Below, one piece after another: positions 27,745 to 36,273 of a stretch of 64,000 bases of DNA. The notes under the pieces are model-generated. The model ran no database searches, was not told the DNA's origin, and saw only the letters and a list, made by a program, of their open reading frames with translations. Numbering within the stretch: the first letter of the stretch is position 1; every line of letters starts with the position of its first letter. The translations under genes and the position numbers were made by a program. Source of the DNA: Desmonostoc muscorum FACHB-395 (GTDB lineage Bacteria > Cyanobacteriota > Cyanobacteriia > Cyanobacteriales > Nostocaceae); NCBI RefSeq assembly GCF_014698035.1, contig NZ_JACJSF010000039.1:1-64000 (forward strand). Direction: 5' to 3'.

Positions 27745-28259
27745 ACCTCGCCTTCAGATAAATAGTTATTTGAGTTATTTCAACACTCTAAAGTCGTAGG
27801 TGGTATTTTGGAAACAATTTCTCCCAGATTTCTAAATTCAGCAAAATCATAGCATTACCTTGACTGTTTGAAGACAGCAGTAATTTATACAATAAATTGC
27901 TTTTTTCTGTTGCGTGCCGCTAATCCTCGCTGTAATTTAGTTATGCTAGTTACTTGTACAATATCTCTTGATAACACCATACGTTTCAGTTAAGCATTTC
28001 TTTATTCTCTTTGCGTCTTTCTCTAACGAGACGCTGCGCTTACCTTGCTTCGACCTAGGAGTATGCGGTTTATTAAAAAATTGACTTTGGCAAATAGTTT
28101 TAGCCTTAACTGAACTGTATTGCTCGATAACAGGTAATTGACACAGTATTTTATTATTTACAAGACCACCAGCCAATCGTAAATAACTCATTTACAGCCA
28201 TGAAGAGCCGGGATTACCATTCTGATTGATTGGCTGATAATCAGCGCGGAGAAGAATTT
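27745..28259. other. Gap with repeat sequence
   Basis: No gene is supported. An ACGAGACGCTGCG motif near 28,027 belongs to a repeat family seen again near 37,645 and 52,365. The 81-codon minus-strand ORF across it lacks protein character. Confidence 0.5.
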
Positions 28260-28865
28260 TTAGAATTCATTATCCGTAAAGGGAACTATGGATGGTAAAA
28301 ACTTTTGAAGAGATGGAGAAAATTCCAATCTTGCTGCATAATCATCTATTTGTGATACTTCTAATTCAATTGTTTGCTGATTCTCTTCATCAAAGAGCAA
28401 TTGAATTTGATAATTTGTCCAGAATTTTTCGCCTAGTTCATCTTCTAAATCGATAAGGAGTTGTTCATCATCACTCCATATATTCGACCAAAGTACTATC
28501 CTATTAGCCCGAAAATGATTTTGACCTGTTGTATCTCCAATTACAAAATATGCTTCAACACTTAAATTAAATTCTAACTCATCGACTTCTGCTTCTGTGA
28601 TCTTACAGTTAACCACTATTAAAGTATCTGGGTTAACGTTTACTAGCTCCTCTTGGCGTTTTAATAATTCTTGAAATACGAAATTCGGCAACAACTGGGA
28701 ACTCTCTTCAAGTGCTTGCTTTTGAGTTTCTGGTGAATAACGAGTTTTTAATTCTTGTGTGATTATATTTAAAATATCTTTACTTGCTAAATTGATAACT
28801 ATCTTTTTATTTGCAGGATTAAGGAAGCATCCTTGATTAAGCTCAATGCGCTTTTTTATTGTCAT
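28260..28865 (-). CDS. Hypothetical soluble protein
   Basis: The protein has 201 residues and is acidic, with no signal peptide and no membrane segments. The N-terminal half is helical (KDILNIITQELKTRY), the C-terminal half beta-like with a DDEQLLIDLEDELGEKFW acidic stretch. I do not recognise it. It stands alone and is separated by 68 bases from the McrC remnant on the other strand. Confidence 0.6.
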   Translation of the reverse strand: MTIKKRIELNQGCFLNPANKKIVINLASKDILNIITQELKTRYSPETQKQALEESSQLLPNFVFQELLKRQEELVNVNPDTLIVVNCKITEAEVDELEFNLSVEAYFVIGDTTGQNHFRANRIVLWSNIWSDDEQLLIDLEDELGEKFWTNYQIQLLFDEENQQTIELEVSQIDDYAARLEFSPSLQKFLPSIVPFTDNEF

Positions 28866-28933
28866 AGCTCTCTAAAGTACTTTTACTGCGATCGTATCAT
28901 CTATAAATCAAACTAAAATTTGGTCGCATCATT

Positions 28934-29137
28934 TTAGCCTTAAGCTACGCCAACACAATCAAATGCGAACAAGCCTTTTTGATATACCCCAAAGACTTGA
29001 CACACCCACTAAATATTAAAAGCGATCAAATTCGAGTCCGCAGCCTCACATTTTCCCTAGATGATAATCTCGATCGCACAGGTCAAACCTTCTTAAAAAA
29101 ACTTTTTCTCTTAATCCCTCAGAACTCACACCGATAA
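28934..29137 (+). pseudogene. C-terminal remnant of an McrC-like restriction protein
   Basis: A continuous frame without a start codon reads ...SYANTIKCEQAFLIYPKD... and ends at TAA 29,135-29,137. This resembles the C-terminal end of McrC-type 5-methylcytosine restriction subunits (a conserved cys/glu and LIYP segment). No upstream part and no McrB gene remain, so this is a decayed fragment. The family match is from memory of the motif and is moderately sure. Confidence 0.55.
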
Positions 29138-29311
29138 TTAGTAAAGGGGATAGATGACATTCGCTTGTGGCGAAGCACCCATCCCCGAATAGCTGCCCAG
29201 ATCATTAACCTGGAATCTATAGTCCGGTATCTAATCATCCCAGTATGGTCTGAGATATGTCGATTGTCACTGGGATAGATACTGATTTAGAAGATATCTA
29301 CGAAAAGATAG
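29138..29311. other. Non-coding sequence behind the McrC remnant
   Basis: No gene or clear repeat is seen. Together with the remnant it forms the 446-base gap between 28,866 and 29,311. Confidence 0.4.
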
Positions 29312-30580
29312 TTACACATTAATCTTTTTCACGCCTTCCATACCCAACAGCGCCGTTCCGTAAGCAGCTTCTGTATACACTGACGGTACTACAGGAATCT
29401 GTAAATAACGCGCTCTAATCGTAGTCCAAGTATCATTAGCCGCACCACCGCCAGCAGTATAAACACGGCTTAACTTGTCTGCTCCCATTTGCTGTAATAA
29501 TTCGTACCCTCGTGCTTCTATGCGGGTAATACTTTCTAACAACCCATGCAAAAATTCCACTGGGTTATCTGGGCGTGGTGACAAACGTGGGGCTAAATTG
29601 GGATCATTAATTGGAAAGCGATCGCCTACCTTCAACAACGGATAATAATCTAACTCGCTGGCAATTGATGGATCAATCTCGCGGCTAAGGCTTTCTAACT
29701 CAGCGTTGGTGAAAAATTGCTTAAGTACTGCACCTCCAGTATTAGAAGCACCCCCAGTCAGCCATAAATCACCCAACCGATGGCTGTAAATTCCATATCT
29801 GGCATCTTCTATACGGGTACGACTTAATAACTTTAGTACCAATGTTGAACCCAAGGAAGTCACGGCTTCACCAGGTAATTTTGCACCACTGGCGAGAAAA
29901 GCCGCGATACTATCAGTCGTACCAGCACATACCAGACAATCACGGCTAAAACCAAACTTATCCACAATTTCAGGACGTAATTCGGCAATGGGAGTACCAG
30001 GAGTTAAAACGTGGGGTAGCTGAATCGGTATTTGCAGTTTTTCTAGCCATTCTGGGTATTTCAACTCTTCCACGTCATAACCCAGCTTTAAAGCATTATG
30101 GTAATCGCTAATTCCCAACTGTCCATGTAGGAGAAACCCCAGCCAATCTGCCTGATGTAGAAAATATCTAGCTTCACTAAAAGAGGGTAATTGCCTCATC
30201 CACAAAAGTTTGGCTAGGCTGGAGGTGGCACTCAACACGGTATGATTGGGGGGTACTATACTCCTCAAATGCTCTAGCAGCAATGATCCCCGCGCATCGT
30301 TATACATCAGTGGTGCGTCTGTTGGATTGCCAGCAGCATCAACAAGCAAGACGGTCGAAGAAGTACCATTAATGGCGATCGCTTTAATTTTTCGCCGCAA
30401 TTGGTCAGGTATTTGTTCCAGCAGTACAAACAAAGCCTCCTGCCAAATTTTTAGCGTAACGGTGGCTGTTGAGTCTTGGAAGGGATATCTCACCTCAGCC
30501 TGAATACAATAGGCTTCCTCGTCAATTACCACGCCGCGTGCGCCAGATGTACCGAAGTCGATACCCAAATACAAATTCAT
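29312..30580 (-). CDS. FGGY-family carbohydrate kinase (ribulokinase-like)
   Basis: The 422-residue protein begins LGIDFGTSGARGVVID, the phosphate-binding motif of FGGY kinases, and carries GTTDSIAAFLASGA and the C-terminal VYTAGGGAANDTWTTIRA segment. It is shorter than classical xylulokinase and fits the cyanobacterial/plant D-ribulose (XK1-type) kinase group. Substrate preference is inferred. It is divergent from psaM. Confidence 0.85.
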   Translation of the reverse strand: MNLYLGIDFGTSGARGVVIDEEAYCIQAEVRYPFQDSTATVTLKIWQEALFVLLEQIPDQLRRKIKAIAINGTSSTVLLVDAAGNPTDAPLMYNDARGSLLLEHLRSIVPPNHTVLSATSSLAKLLWMRQLPSFSEARYFLHQADWLGFLLHGQLGISDYHNALKLGYDVEELKYPEWLEKLQIPIQLPHVLTPGTPIAELRPEIVDKFGFSRDCLVCAGTTDSIAAFLASGAKLPGEAVTSLGSTLVLKLLSRTRIEDARYGIYSHRLGDLWLTGGASNTGGAVLKQFFTNAELESLSREIDPSIASELDYYPLLKVGDRFPINDPNLAPRLSPRPDNPVEFLHGLLESITRIEARGYELLQQMGADKLSRVYTAGGGAANDTWTTIRARYLQIPVVPSVYTEAAYGTALLGMEGVKKINV

Positions 30581-30721
30581 AATTTTTATAAATTTTTTTA
30601 ATAGAGAATAAATAAGGACTACTGACTAATAACTGCTTTTGTTGCATCTTGTAACAAGATATTCCACAATTCTGGCAAAACAAGGAAAAGTAGTAAACGA
30701 ACTGTTCAAAATCTATTCAGG

Positions 30722-30729
30722 TTAGGAGG
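30722..30729 (+). promoter_or_regulatory. Strong Shine-Dalgarno before psaM
   Basis: TTAGGAGGT lies nine bases before ATG 30739, which fixes the psaM start and supports its N-terminal extension. Confidence 0.85.
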
Positions 30730-30738
30730 TTTTCAGCC

Positions 30739-30870
30739 ATGCCTATCTTAGATACTCTGTACATCGCTCAGATATCTTCCATCTCAGACACTCAAGTCTA
30801 CATCGCTCTAGTTGTAGCGCTGATTCCAGGAGTTCTAGCTTGGCGATTAGCCACAGAACTTTACAAATAA
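30739..30870 (+). CDS. psaM: Photosystem I reaction centre subunit XII
   Basis: The 43-residue protein has the C-terminal 31 residues of PsaM: SDTQVYIALVVALIPGVLAW followed by RLATELYK, a single membrane helix that lies near the PSI trimer or dimer interface. A strong ribosome binding site precedes the ATG. Compared with usual PsaM (about 30 residues starting M-x-x-SDTQ), it has about 12 extra N-terminal residues (MPILDTLYIAQI), and no other start codon exists between. It is a stand-alone gene, as is common in cyanobacteria. Confidence 0.95.
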   Translation: MPILDTLYIAQISSISDTQVYIALVVALIPGVLAWRLATELYK

Positions 30871-31063
30871 GGCTACGATGTGACACAGTTGAAAAGCTAA
30901 TAATCCTGGCAGTACGGGGTGCAATTTCCTTTCTTCTTTTGGCGTTATGCCATCAGTAGCGAAGAAACTAGCACTTACGTAAGCCAGGTTATTTTTTAAC
31001 TGGTGCAACACTTGTAGCTATTTCAAAAAAATGAAGTAATATGACAGCTAAATCAAGCATTCA

Positions 31064-31168
31064 AGAGTGCTGAGTGCTAATTCAGTTCCGAGTATCGAGT
31101 GTTGAGTGCTGAGTGAGATTTCCAACTCAGCATTCATAACTCAGCACTCAGCACTCATAACTCAGCAC
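31064..31168. repeat. GAGTGCTGAGT/ACTCAGCACTC inverted repeat cluster
   Basis: Several direct GAGTGCTGAGTG-type units are followed by inverted ACTCAGCACTC units. They fill most of the 344-base gap between psaM and the next gene; similar sequence is seen at 54,260-54,352. Confidence 0.85.
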
Positions 31169-31214
31169 TCCCGATCGTGCTTCCCTTCACTAAGCGAGGT
31201 TATCTTTTAGCATC

Positions 31215-31625
31215 ATGAACGCGATTCAACCCTCCAGACCACCGTTACAACCTATACAAAAACGCCGGGCCATTCCTCGACCAAAGCGGCATCTTCGTCA
31301 ACGTTCTTACCAGGTGATGGCACTAGAAAGCACAGCCAAGATAGCGGTTAATCTTGTAGTTACAGCCGTTGCAGCATCTGCTTTAGCACAACTTTTGCCT
31401 CATCATTGGTTACAGCAAGAAAAGTTGCGAGAAATTAATACTGAAGTCAAGTTGATGGAAGTACATGTCGATGGTTTACAGGTGGAATTTAGCCGTAACT
31501 TCGATCCTCAGCAAACTAGAAGAATTATGCAACAACAAGGATTCCGATTTGCTCCTAATCAGCGTCGGGTCGTGTTGATGAATAAGGATCTTAGAGAAGA
31601 TGAACAAACAGAGTCATCACCTTAA
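31215..31625 (+). CDS. Membrane-anchored hypothetical protein with FtsL-like layout
   Basis: The 136-residue protein has a basic, proline-rich N-terminus (to about 33), one hydrophobic helix (about 42-66, AKIAVNLVVTAVAASALAQL), and a C-terminal charged, coiled-coil-like part. This bitopic layout (short cytoplasmic tail, one helix, coiled coil) is like septum proteins FtsL/FtsB, but sequence similarity is not evident. It appears conserved in cyanobacteria; function unknown. Confidence 0.7.
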   Translation: MNAIQPSRPPLQPIQKRRAIPRPKRHLRQRSYQVMALESTAKIAVNLVVTAVAASALAQLLPHHWLQQEKLREINTEVKLMEVHVDGLQVEFSRNFDPQQTRRIMQQQGFRFAPNQRRVVLMNKDLREDEQTESSP

Positions 31626-31814
31626 GCTAAATGGCGAATTTGGCATTATTTAGGTTTCTTGTGATTTTGGCTACGTAAAAACCGGGTGCTAATTTATATT
31701 ATTGCTAATAAATAATGGTTAATAGCTAATGTTTGAATAGCTATGTAGTTATCATCTATTAGTAAAATCCTATTCAAAATTTAATCAATTATTTTGAATT
31801 TTGAATTCCCAGTA

Positions 31815-31933
31815 AGTAGGTCGGCGTAAATAATTATCCTTGGGATCAGCCAGGGGACAAGGAGCAGTAAAAAAAGGGCTTGAGCCTTGTTTACTTTTCT
31901 TCACGCAATTTGGTTTTATTGTGCCGACTTACT
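31815..31933. mobile_element. 119-bp MITE-like element with TA flanks
   Basis: AGTAGGTCGGC (31,815-31,825) and GCCGACTTACT (31,923-31,933) match as inverted ends at 10 of 11 positions and each is flanked by TA, as for elements moved by IS630/Tc1-type transposases. There is no ORF inside. The element sits just behind the TPR gene stop. Confidence 0.6.
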
Positions 31934-31939
31934 TAAGAA

Positions 31940-32677
31940 CTAATCTACCAAATAGGCAGTAGGATGCTCAGGAGATAACAAATCGTTTAGCCAATTTTCG
32001 ATTTGTAAACGCAAGTGAGAACCAGTAAAGTCCCTAGTTGTTTCGAGAGCAGGCAGTTGGGTGAGGGCACGACGATAATCAGCGATCGCACAATTCCAGT
32101 CACCCCAAAGATGGTAAGTTCTGCCGCGTTCAGCCCAGATATGACCTTCTAGTTGACCGAAAAGCTGTGCTAACTCAAAATTCTCAATTGCCTCCTTGTA
32201 TTGCCCCAATTCACGCCAGGTAATGCCTCGGTTAATCCACGCCCGAACATAGCCAGGATTCAAATCAATGGCTTGATCGTAGTCGGCAAGTGCTGTTGCT
32301 AATTCTCCACAAGCTGCATAGTAATTTGCCCGGTTATTATAAGCACTAGCCAAATAGGGATTGAGTTTCAGGGCGGTGTTATAGTCGTAAAGCGCTTTTT
32401 GCCTTTCACCACTTTGGAAATAAATTAGTCCCCGGTTGTTGTAATCAACGGCATTGTGCGGACGGCGGTAAATTAGTTGGCTTAAAAGTGCGATCGCCTC
32501 AGCATAGTCACCTTCTTGAGCCGACTTCAAAGCAAAAGAGCGTAAGTAGTTATTCCCTAAAGTAGATGCGCTGCGATCGTTTTTCCTGTCTTCTTGGACT
32601 TTACTTGTATTATTTAAAACACATTTATATTGCTTTCTTTGCTGGTCATCGTCAGCTAAAAATGAGTGAATATTCAT
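31940..32677 (-). CDS. TPR-repeat protein
   Basis: The 245-residue protein has about five tetratricopeptide repeats from residue 50 to 215 (for example NAVDYNNRGLIYFQSGERQK and AYNNRANYYAACGELATALA, with the A..YDQAIDLNP pattern). These repeats form a helical scaffold for protein binding. No signal peptide or enzyme domain is attached. Partner unknown. Confidence 0.85.
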   Translation of the reverse strand: MNIHSFLADDDQQRKQYKCVLNNTSKVQEDRKNDRSASTLGNNYLRSFALKSAQEGDYAEAIALLSQLIYRRPHNAVDYNNRGLIYFQSGERQKALYDYNTALKLNPYLASAYNNRANYYAACGELATALADYDQAIDLNPGYVRAWINRGITWRELGQYKEAIENFELAQLFGQLEGHIWAERGRTYHLWGDWNCAIADYRRALTQLPALETTRDFTGSHLRLQIENWLNDLLSPEHPTAYLVD

Positions 32678-33151
32678 CTTTCCCTGCCTGAAATCCCTGC
32701 TTTGTAAAATTAAATTCTAGTTTTTGCTCGGTAGTGCTTTTACCACTGTGTCTATTTGTAAGGTATTTAGGGTTACAAAAAAGCCATCTAAAGAGAGAAC
32801 TTTACCTAGCCGCACAAGAAAAATATACGATACGTCCTAAATAAACAATTGCTCCTCAAACCTAATGATGGATACTTGATCCCAGAGGTCAATTCCAGAA
32901 ATAGCAGATGTCAATCTCAAAGACTAGTCAGGTAGTGAGAGCGACAAATTGGTAGAATGCCAACAAGCCGTTCTTTTAGAGATGAGAAAGAGGGGAGAGG
33001 GGGACAAGGGAGATGAGGGAGCAGGGGAAGCAGGGGGAGAAAGAATAAATAACTAATGCCCAATGCCCAATGCCCCATGCCCCATGCCCAATGCCCAATG
33101 CCCAATGCCCCAGCATCTAGATTTAATTTTTAAGTTTTGAGAAATTTTCTG
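32678..33151. other. Gap with tandem heptamers
   Basis: No gene is seen. The tandem CCCAATG/CCCCATG heptamer array lies at 33,056-33,111, preceded by G-rich AGGGGGA-type low-complexity sequence from about 32,985. Confidence 0.6.
33056..33111. repeat. STRR heptamer array (CCCAATG-type)
   Basis: Seven or eight tandem 7-base units, AATGCCC or CATGCCC, of the cyanobacterial STRR kind. Units are contiguous with no spacers, so this is not a CRISPR. Confidence 0.9.
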
Positions 33152-33616
33152 ATGACAACTGCAATTTCCTATCCCAATGCCCCTGATTTAGCAACCGATG
33201 ACTACATTGTTCTCGGCTTGGCAACCTGCTTCGTCAAAGAAGATGGAGAAGTTTATCAAATCGAAGTCATAGAACCGATTCCCTCTGCGGCTTTGGAAGC
33301 GCTTTTAAAAGGTATTCCTACCTCCTATAAGCTGGCTCATGCAACAACTTTGGGATCTGTCTTGGATGGCGATTCACAATTCTTGCCAGATGGCTTCCCA
33401 GAGTCGGCTCAGTTTGGAGAGGAATTTGTGCCGCGAGTATTTGCAGCAGCTCGTACATACAAGCGGCGTGAATCTGCAAAATCCCTAATTCCATTAGGCA
33501 CAAATTACACTGAATTCAAGTATTCCATTGAGCGCAAACGGGTGCTAAATGCCGCTAGGGTTGTAACAAAAGAAGATAACGTTAAACAACATTCTCACAC
33601 TCACAAAGTTCTTTAA
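33152..33616 (+). CDS. Conserved cyanobacterial hypothetical protein
   Basis: The protein has 154 residues from ATG 33152 (an in-frame TTG 15 bases earlier is less likely). It is soluble, with an N-terminal DDYIVLGLATCFVKEDGEV element and an RVFAAARTYKRRESAKS segment in the second half; the C-terminus is His-rich (KQHSHTHK). Function is unknown. It lies six bases before the GST gene on the same strand, so both probably share a transcript. Confidence 0.8.
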   Translation: MTTAISYPNAPDLATDDYIVLGLATCFVKEDGEVYQIEVIEPIPSAALEALLKGIPTSYKLAHATTLGSVLDGDSQFLPDGFPESAQFGEEFVPRVFAAARTYKRRESAKSLIPLGTNYTEFKYSIERKRVLNAARVVTKEDNVKQHSHTHKVL

Positions 33617-33622
33617 ATAATT

Positions 33623-34174
33623 ATGCTCAAACTTTACGGTGGCGCTCGTAGTCGAGCCTCAATTGTTCAATGGTATTTAGAGGAAATACAAGTTCCTTAC
33701 GAATTCGTCAAACTCGATATGCAGGCGGGTGAACACCTTAAGCCTGAATATTTGGCAATTAACCCAGTTGGTAAGGTTCCAGCAATTGTTGATGGGGATT
33801 TTCAGCTTTGGGAATCTGGGGCAATTTTGCTGTATCTTGCCGAGAAGTACAGTAAAAGTCCACTTTCATTAGAGGAACGTGCTGTATTTTCCCAGTGGGT
33901 GTTATTTGGCAATTCTACCCTAGCTACAGGGATTTTTGTAGAAGCAAATCGGGAGCGAGAAATGCCTCGCTTGTTGAATGCGTTAAATGAAATTTTCAGT
34001 AAGCAGCCTTTTTTGCTGGGTAATGAGTTCACTGTTGCTGATGTGGGAGTGGGTTCTATTCTGAGTTATATTCCCATCATGCTGAAGCTAGACCTCAGCC
34101 CTTACCCAGAGGTGTTGAACTATATCAAGCAGTTATCTGAGCGTCCGGCATTTCAAAAAAGTATTGGCGGATAG
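33623..34174 (+). CDS. Glutathione S-transferase
   Basis: The 183-residue protein has an N-terminal thioredoxin-like domain (LKLYGGARSRASIVQWYLEE, cis-proline segment GKVPAIVDG, WESGAILLYLAEKY) and a helical C-terminal domain (FLLGNEFTVADVGVG). It conjugates glutathione to electrophiles or acts as a peroxidase. The active-site residue is a serine or arginine of the SRAS region. Somewhat shorter than typical 200-220 residue enzymes. Confidence 0.92.
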   Translation: MLKLYGGARSRASIVQWYLEEIQVPYEFVKLDMQAGEHLKPEYLAINPVGKVPAIVDGDFQLWESGAILLYLAEKYSKSPLSLEERAVFSQWVLFGNSTLATGIFVEANREREMPRLLNALNEIFSKQPFLLGNEFTVADVGVGSILSYIPIMLKLDLSPYPEVLNYIKQLSERPAFQKSIGG

Positions 34175-34183
34175 GGTTAGAAT

Positions 34184-34226
34184 AATTCGTAATTCGTAAT
34201 TAAGAATTAAATTACGAATTACGAAT
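34184..34226. terminator. Perfect 17-bp inverted repeat between convergent genes
   Basis: ATTCGTAATTCGTAATT is mirrored by AATTACGAATTACGAAT. It lies between the stops of the GST (+) and YajQ (-) genes, so it may act as a two-way terminator although the stem is AT-rich. Confidence 0.55.
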
Positions 34227-34229
34227 CTT

Positions 34230-34721
34230 TTAACGATAATTTGTAAATTGCAAAGCAACTGGGTAGTCTTCTTGTTTCAGGCGCTGCATGACTACTTGTA
34301 AGTCATCTTTAGATTTGGCAGAAACCCGCACAGCATCACCTTGGATTGAGGCTTGTACTTTTTTGAATTCGTCTCGAATCAATTTGGAAATTTGTTTGGC
34401 GATTTCTTGACTTATGCCTTTTTTGAGTTTGATTTCTTGACGGACGCGATTACCGCTAGCTGATTCAACTTTGCCAAAATCAAAGATTTTCTGGGAGAGG
34501 TTACGCTTGGCGGCTTTTTCTCGCAGGATGGTATGTACAGAATCTAACGTAAACTCGCTGTCAGTACTAACGTTAATGCTTTCTTCGACCAACTCGACAG
34601 TAGTTTGAGTGTCTTTGAGGTCGTAACGACCTTTGATATCTCGTATCACTTGATCGACGGCGTTAACCAACTCTTGTCGGTCAAAGTCGCTCACAATGTC
34701 AAAGGAAAATGTAGAAGCCAT
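34230..34721 (-). CDS. yajQ: YajQ-family nucleotide-binding protein
   Basis: The 163-residue protein is a full-length match: starts with [20 protein letters not shown] and has [12 protein letters not shown]-type and [13 protein letters not shown] segments. The family has two ferredoxin-like halves and binds nucleotides, in some bacteria cyclic di-GMP. Role in cyanobacteria unknown. Confidence 0.93.
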   Translation of the reverse strand: MASTFSFDIVSDFDRQELVNAVDQVIRDIKGRYDLKDTQTTVELVEESINVSTDSEFTLDSVHTILREKAAKRNLSQKIFDFGKVESASGNRVRQEIKLKKGISQEIAKQISKLIRDEFKKVQASIQGDAVRVSAKSKDDLQVVMQRLKQEDYPVALQFTNYR

Positions 34722-34735
34722 AAAACATTTTAGAT

Positions 34736-34847
34736 TTTAGATTTTGGACTTTCCTGCGGAACGCTACGCGAACGACTTCGCTCAGTCGAACGATTTTGGA
34801 TTGGATTTTGGAAAAATTTTTCCCATTCCCCATTCCCCATTCCCCGC
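34736..34847. repeat. Mixed short repeats
   Basis: ATTTTGGA direct units, a GCTACGCGAACGAC motif and the tandem CCCATTC heptamers at 34,821-34,845. Confidence 0.7.
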
Positions 34848-35246
34848 TTAATTAGTAGCTTGGATAATGCTCAAGAAGATGAGAGTGGTAGAGCCAAGCA
34901 TACCAATGGCAAACATGAGCGATCGCAAAAGGGGTATATTCAAAATATAAAAAATCGAGTATAGGAAACGAGCCACCACAAAGGCGATCGCAGCCACTTG
35001 TGCTGTAGAGGAATTTACACCAGTTACATAAGCCATCAATGCGGCTGCGGCAAATACCATAAAGGCTTCAAAGGTATTCTGATGTGCCCAAGTAGCTCGT
35101 TGGGCATAAGGCGGCAATTTATCCAACATGGCGCGAGGAGTAGCAAGCATTTCCTTGCCAATACGCACACGGGCATAAGCTACTACCAAAAATGGCAGGT
35201 AAATCAGAACGACAGCAGCAGCAATCGAGTACAAAAAAATTATCAT
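34848..35246 (-). CDS. MAPEG-family membrane protein
   Basis: The 132-residue protein has four hydrophobic helices and the family pattern KLPPYAQRATWAHQNTFEAF followed by AAALMAYVTGV. Members include membrane glutathione transferases and related proteins of unknown substrate. It lies near a soluble GST gene but is not co-transcribed with it. Confidence 0.88.
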   Translation of the reverse strand: MIIFLYSIAAAVVLIYLPFLVVAYARVRIGKEMLATPRAMLDKLPPYAQRATWAHQNTFEAFMVFAAAALMAYVTGVNSSTAQVAAIAFVVARFLYSIFYILNIPLLRSLMFAIGMLGSTTLIFLSIIQATN

Positions 35247-35268
35247 TACTTAATTGTTGTTGGTTATT

Positions 35269-35333
35269 AGTCATCAGTCATCAGTCATTGGTCATGAGTC
35301 AAATACAAATGACAAAAGACAAATGACAAATGA
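35269..35333. repeat. AGTCATC/CAAATGAC inverted short repeats
   Basis: Tandem AGTCATC units are followed by tandem CAAATGAC units of inverted sense, between the MAPEG and DprA-like genes. Confidence 0.7.
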
Positions 35334-35837
35334 CTAATCAAAGTAGAAAAGCGTTACCACTTTTCTTTGTTCTTCTGCATCTTGACAAGTTTGCAACAGG
35401 GTGCGGCTGTCGTGAAACGCAAAACAGATCAGTTGCTGGCAACGGGAGACAATCTCCTTGTTGCACAGGTAACTAGCTTCAGCAAGGGACAGATTATCAT
35501 TACTGGGATTTTCCACTAAATGCATTACCTGTTCTAGTTGCTGGCGCGATTCCAAAGGCTGGCGTTCCAGGCTTTGAGGTAAAATCACTGTCAACAAATT
35601 TGCATCAGCCCGCATTGCTCCCTTGATGGCCGCTGAGTTTGTACCTGTAGCACCAGAAGTAATGATGCGATTACCCGATAAAACTAGGGCATAAGTCATC
35701 ATTTCAATAAGATTCTGGTGCGTAATCGGAACGTGACGAGAACCCAACAAGGCGATTCTTTTAGAACCCGTTTGCTGGATGGTCGCCAGTTCTTGCGCTA
35801 ATGTGTCTAGGTTAATAAGGTCTGTTGATTGGCTCAA
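35334..35837 (-). CDS. DprA-like Rossmann-fold protein
   Basis: The protein has 167 residues if it starts at TTG 35,837 (LSQSTDLINLDTLAQEL), the best match to cyanobacterial relatives; the frame stays open to 35,879. Segments RIALLGSRHVPITHQNLIE and TSGATGTNSAAIKGA form the DprA/LOG Rossmann fold. DprA loads RecA on single-stranded DNA during transformation, but this is a short, single-domain relative, so its role may differ. No ATG is available and no clear ribosome binding site is seen, so the start is uncertain. Confidence 0.8.
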   Translation of the reverse strand: MSQSTDLINLDTLAQELATIQQTGSKRIALLGSRHVPITHQNLIEMMTYALVLSGNRIITSGATGTNSAAIKGAMRADANLLTVILPQSLERQPLESRQQLEQVMHLVENPSNDNLSLAEASYLCNKEIVSRCQQLICFAFHDSRTLLQTCQDAEEQRKVVTLFYFD

Positions 35838-35948
35838 AGATAGACATAATCCGATTAAACGACCCAGATATTTTACCAAACAGCGTGTAGATGCGAGGAA
35901 AACTTGAGTTAGACATTGCTACAATTTTTCGACTGTTTGGTTCAATAA

Positions 35949-36239
35949 TCGCTTGTGGATTTGGAGCGTTTTGCCAGAAATCCAGCTGATGCACATTTAA
36001 AAGCTTGGCAAAGGTTTAATCGAGCCATTGGTACTGATGGTAGTGTTGGTATTTGGCACGAAACTTATTTAATCGAGCCGGGAAGGTCTGAAGCGATTTA
36101 CGGAAATATACCTGTTTTTGGATTAGCTGCTGCAACTAAGCACGTCCCAGCTATGGGGCGGAGGAAAACAGCCCGTCGTCGCCTGGGAGGTGACAACGAG
36201 CCGGTTATGCCTTTACCAGTACTACAGCCTCCTAACTGA
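35949..36239 (+). pseudogene. 5'-truncated DUF4188 (monooxygenase-like) gene
   Basis: From 35,949 the frame reads LERFARNPADAHLKAWQRFN and GTDGSVGIWHETYLIEPG, then EAIYGNIPVFGLAAATKHVP, the C-terminal half of DUF4188 proteins. An in-frame TAA at 35,946 cuts it off and the N-terminal half is missing. A GTG at 35,955 could start a short protein, but a decayed gene is more likely. Confidence 0.65.
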
Positions 36240-36273
36240 GCATTGATGATCTCAATTATTTGAGTTGATGAGG

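Noticed and set aside
27946-28191. 81-codon minus-strand ORF
   Set aside because: It reads through a repeat motif, has no ribosome binding site and no family features.
33056-33111. Regular repeats that look like a CRISPR array
   Set aside because: Units are seven bases long and contiguous, without unique spacers; this is an STRR array.
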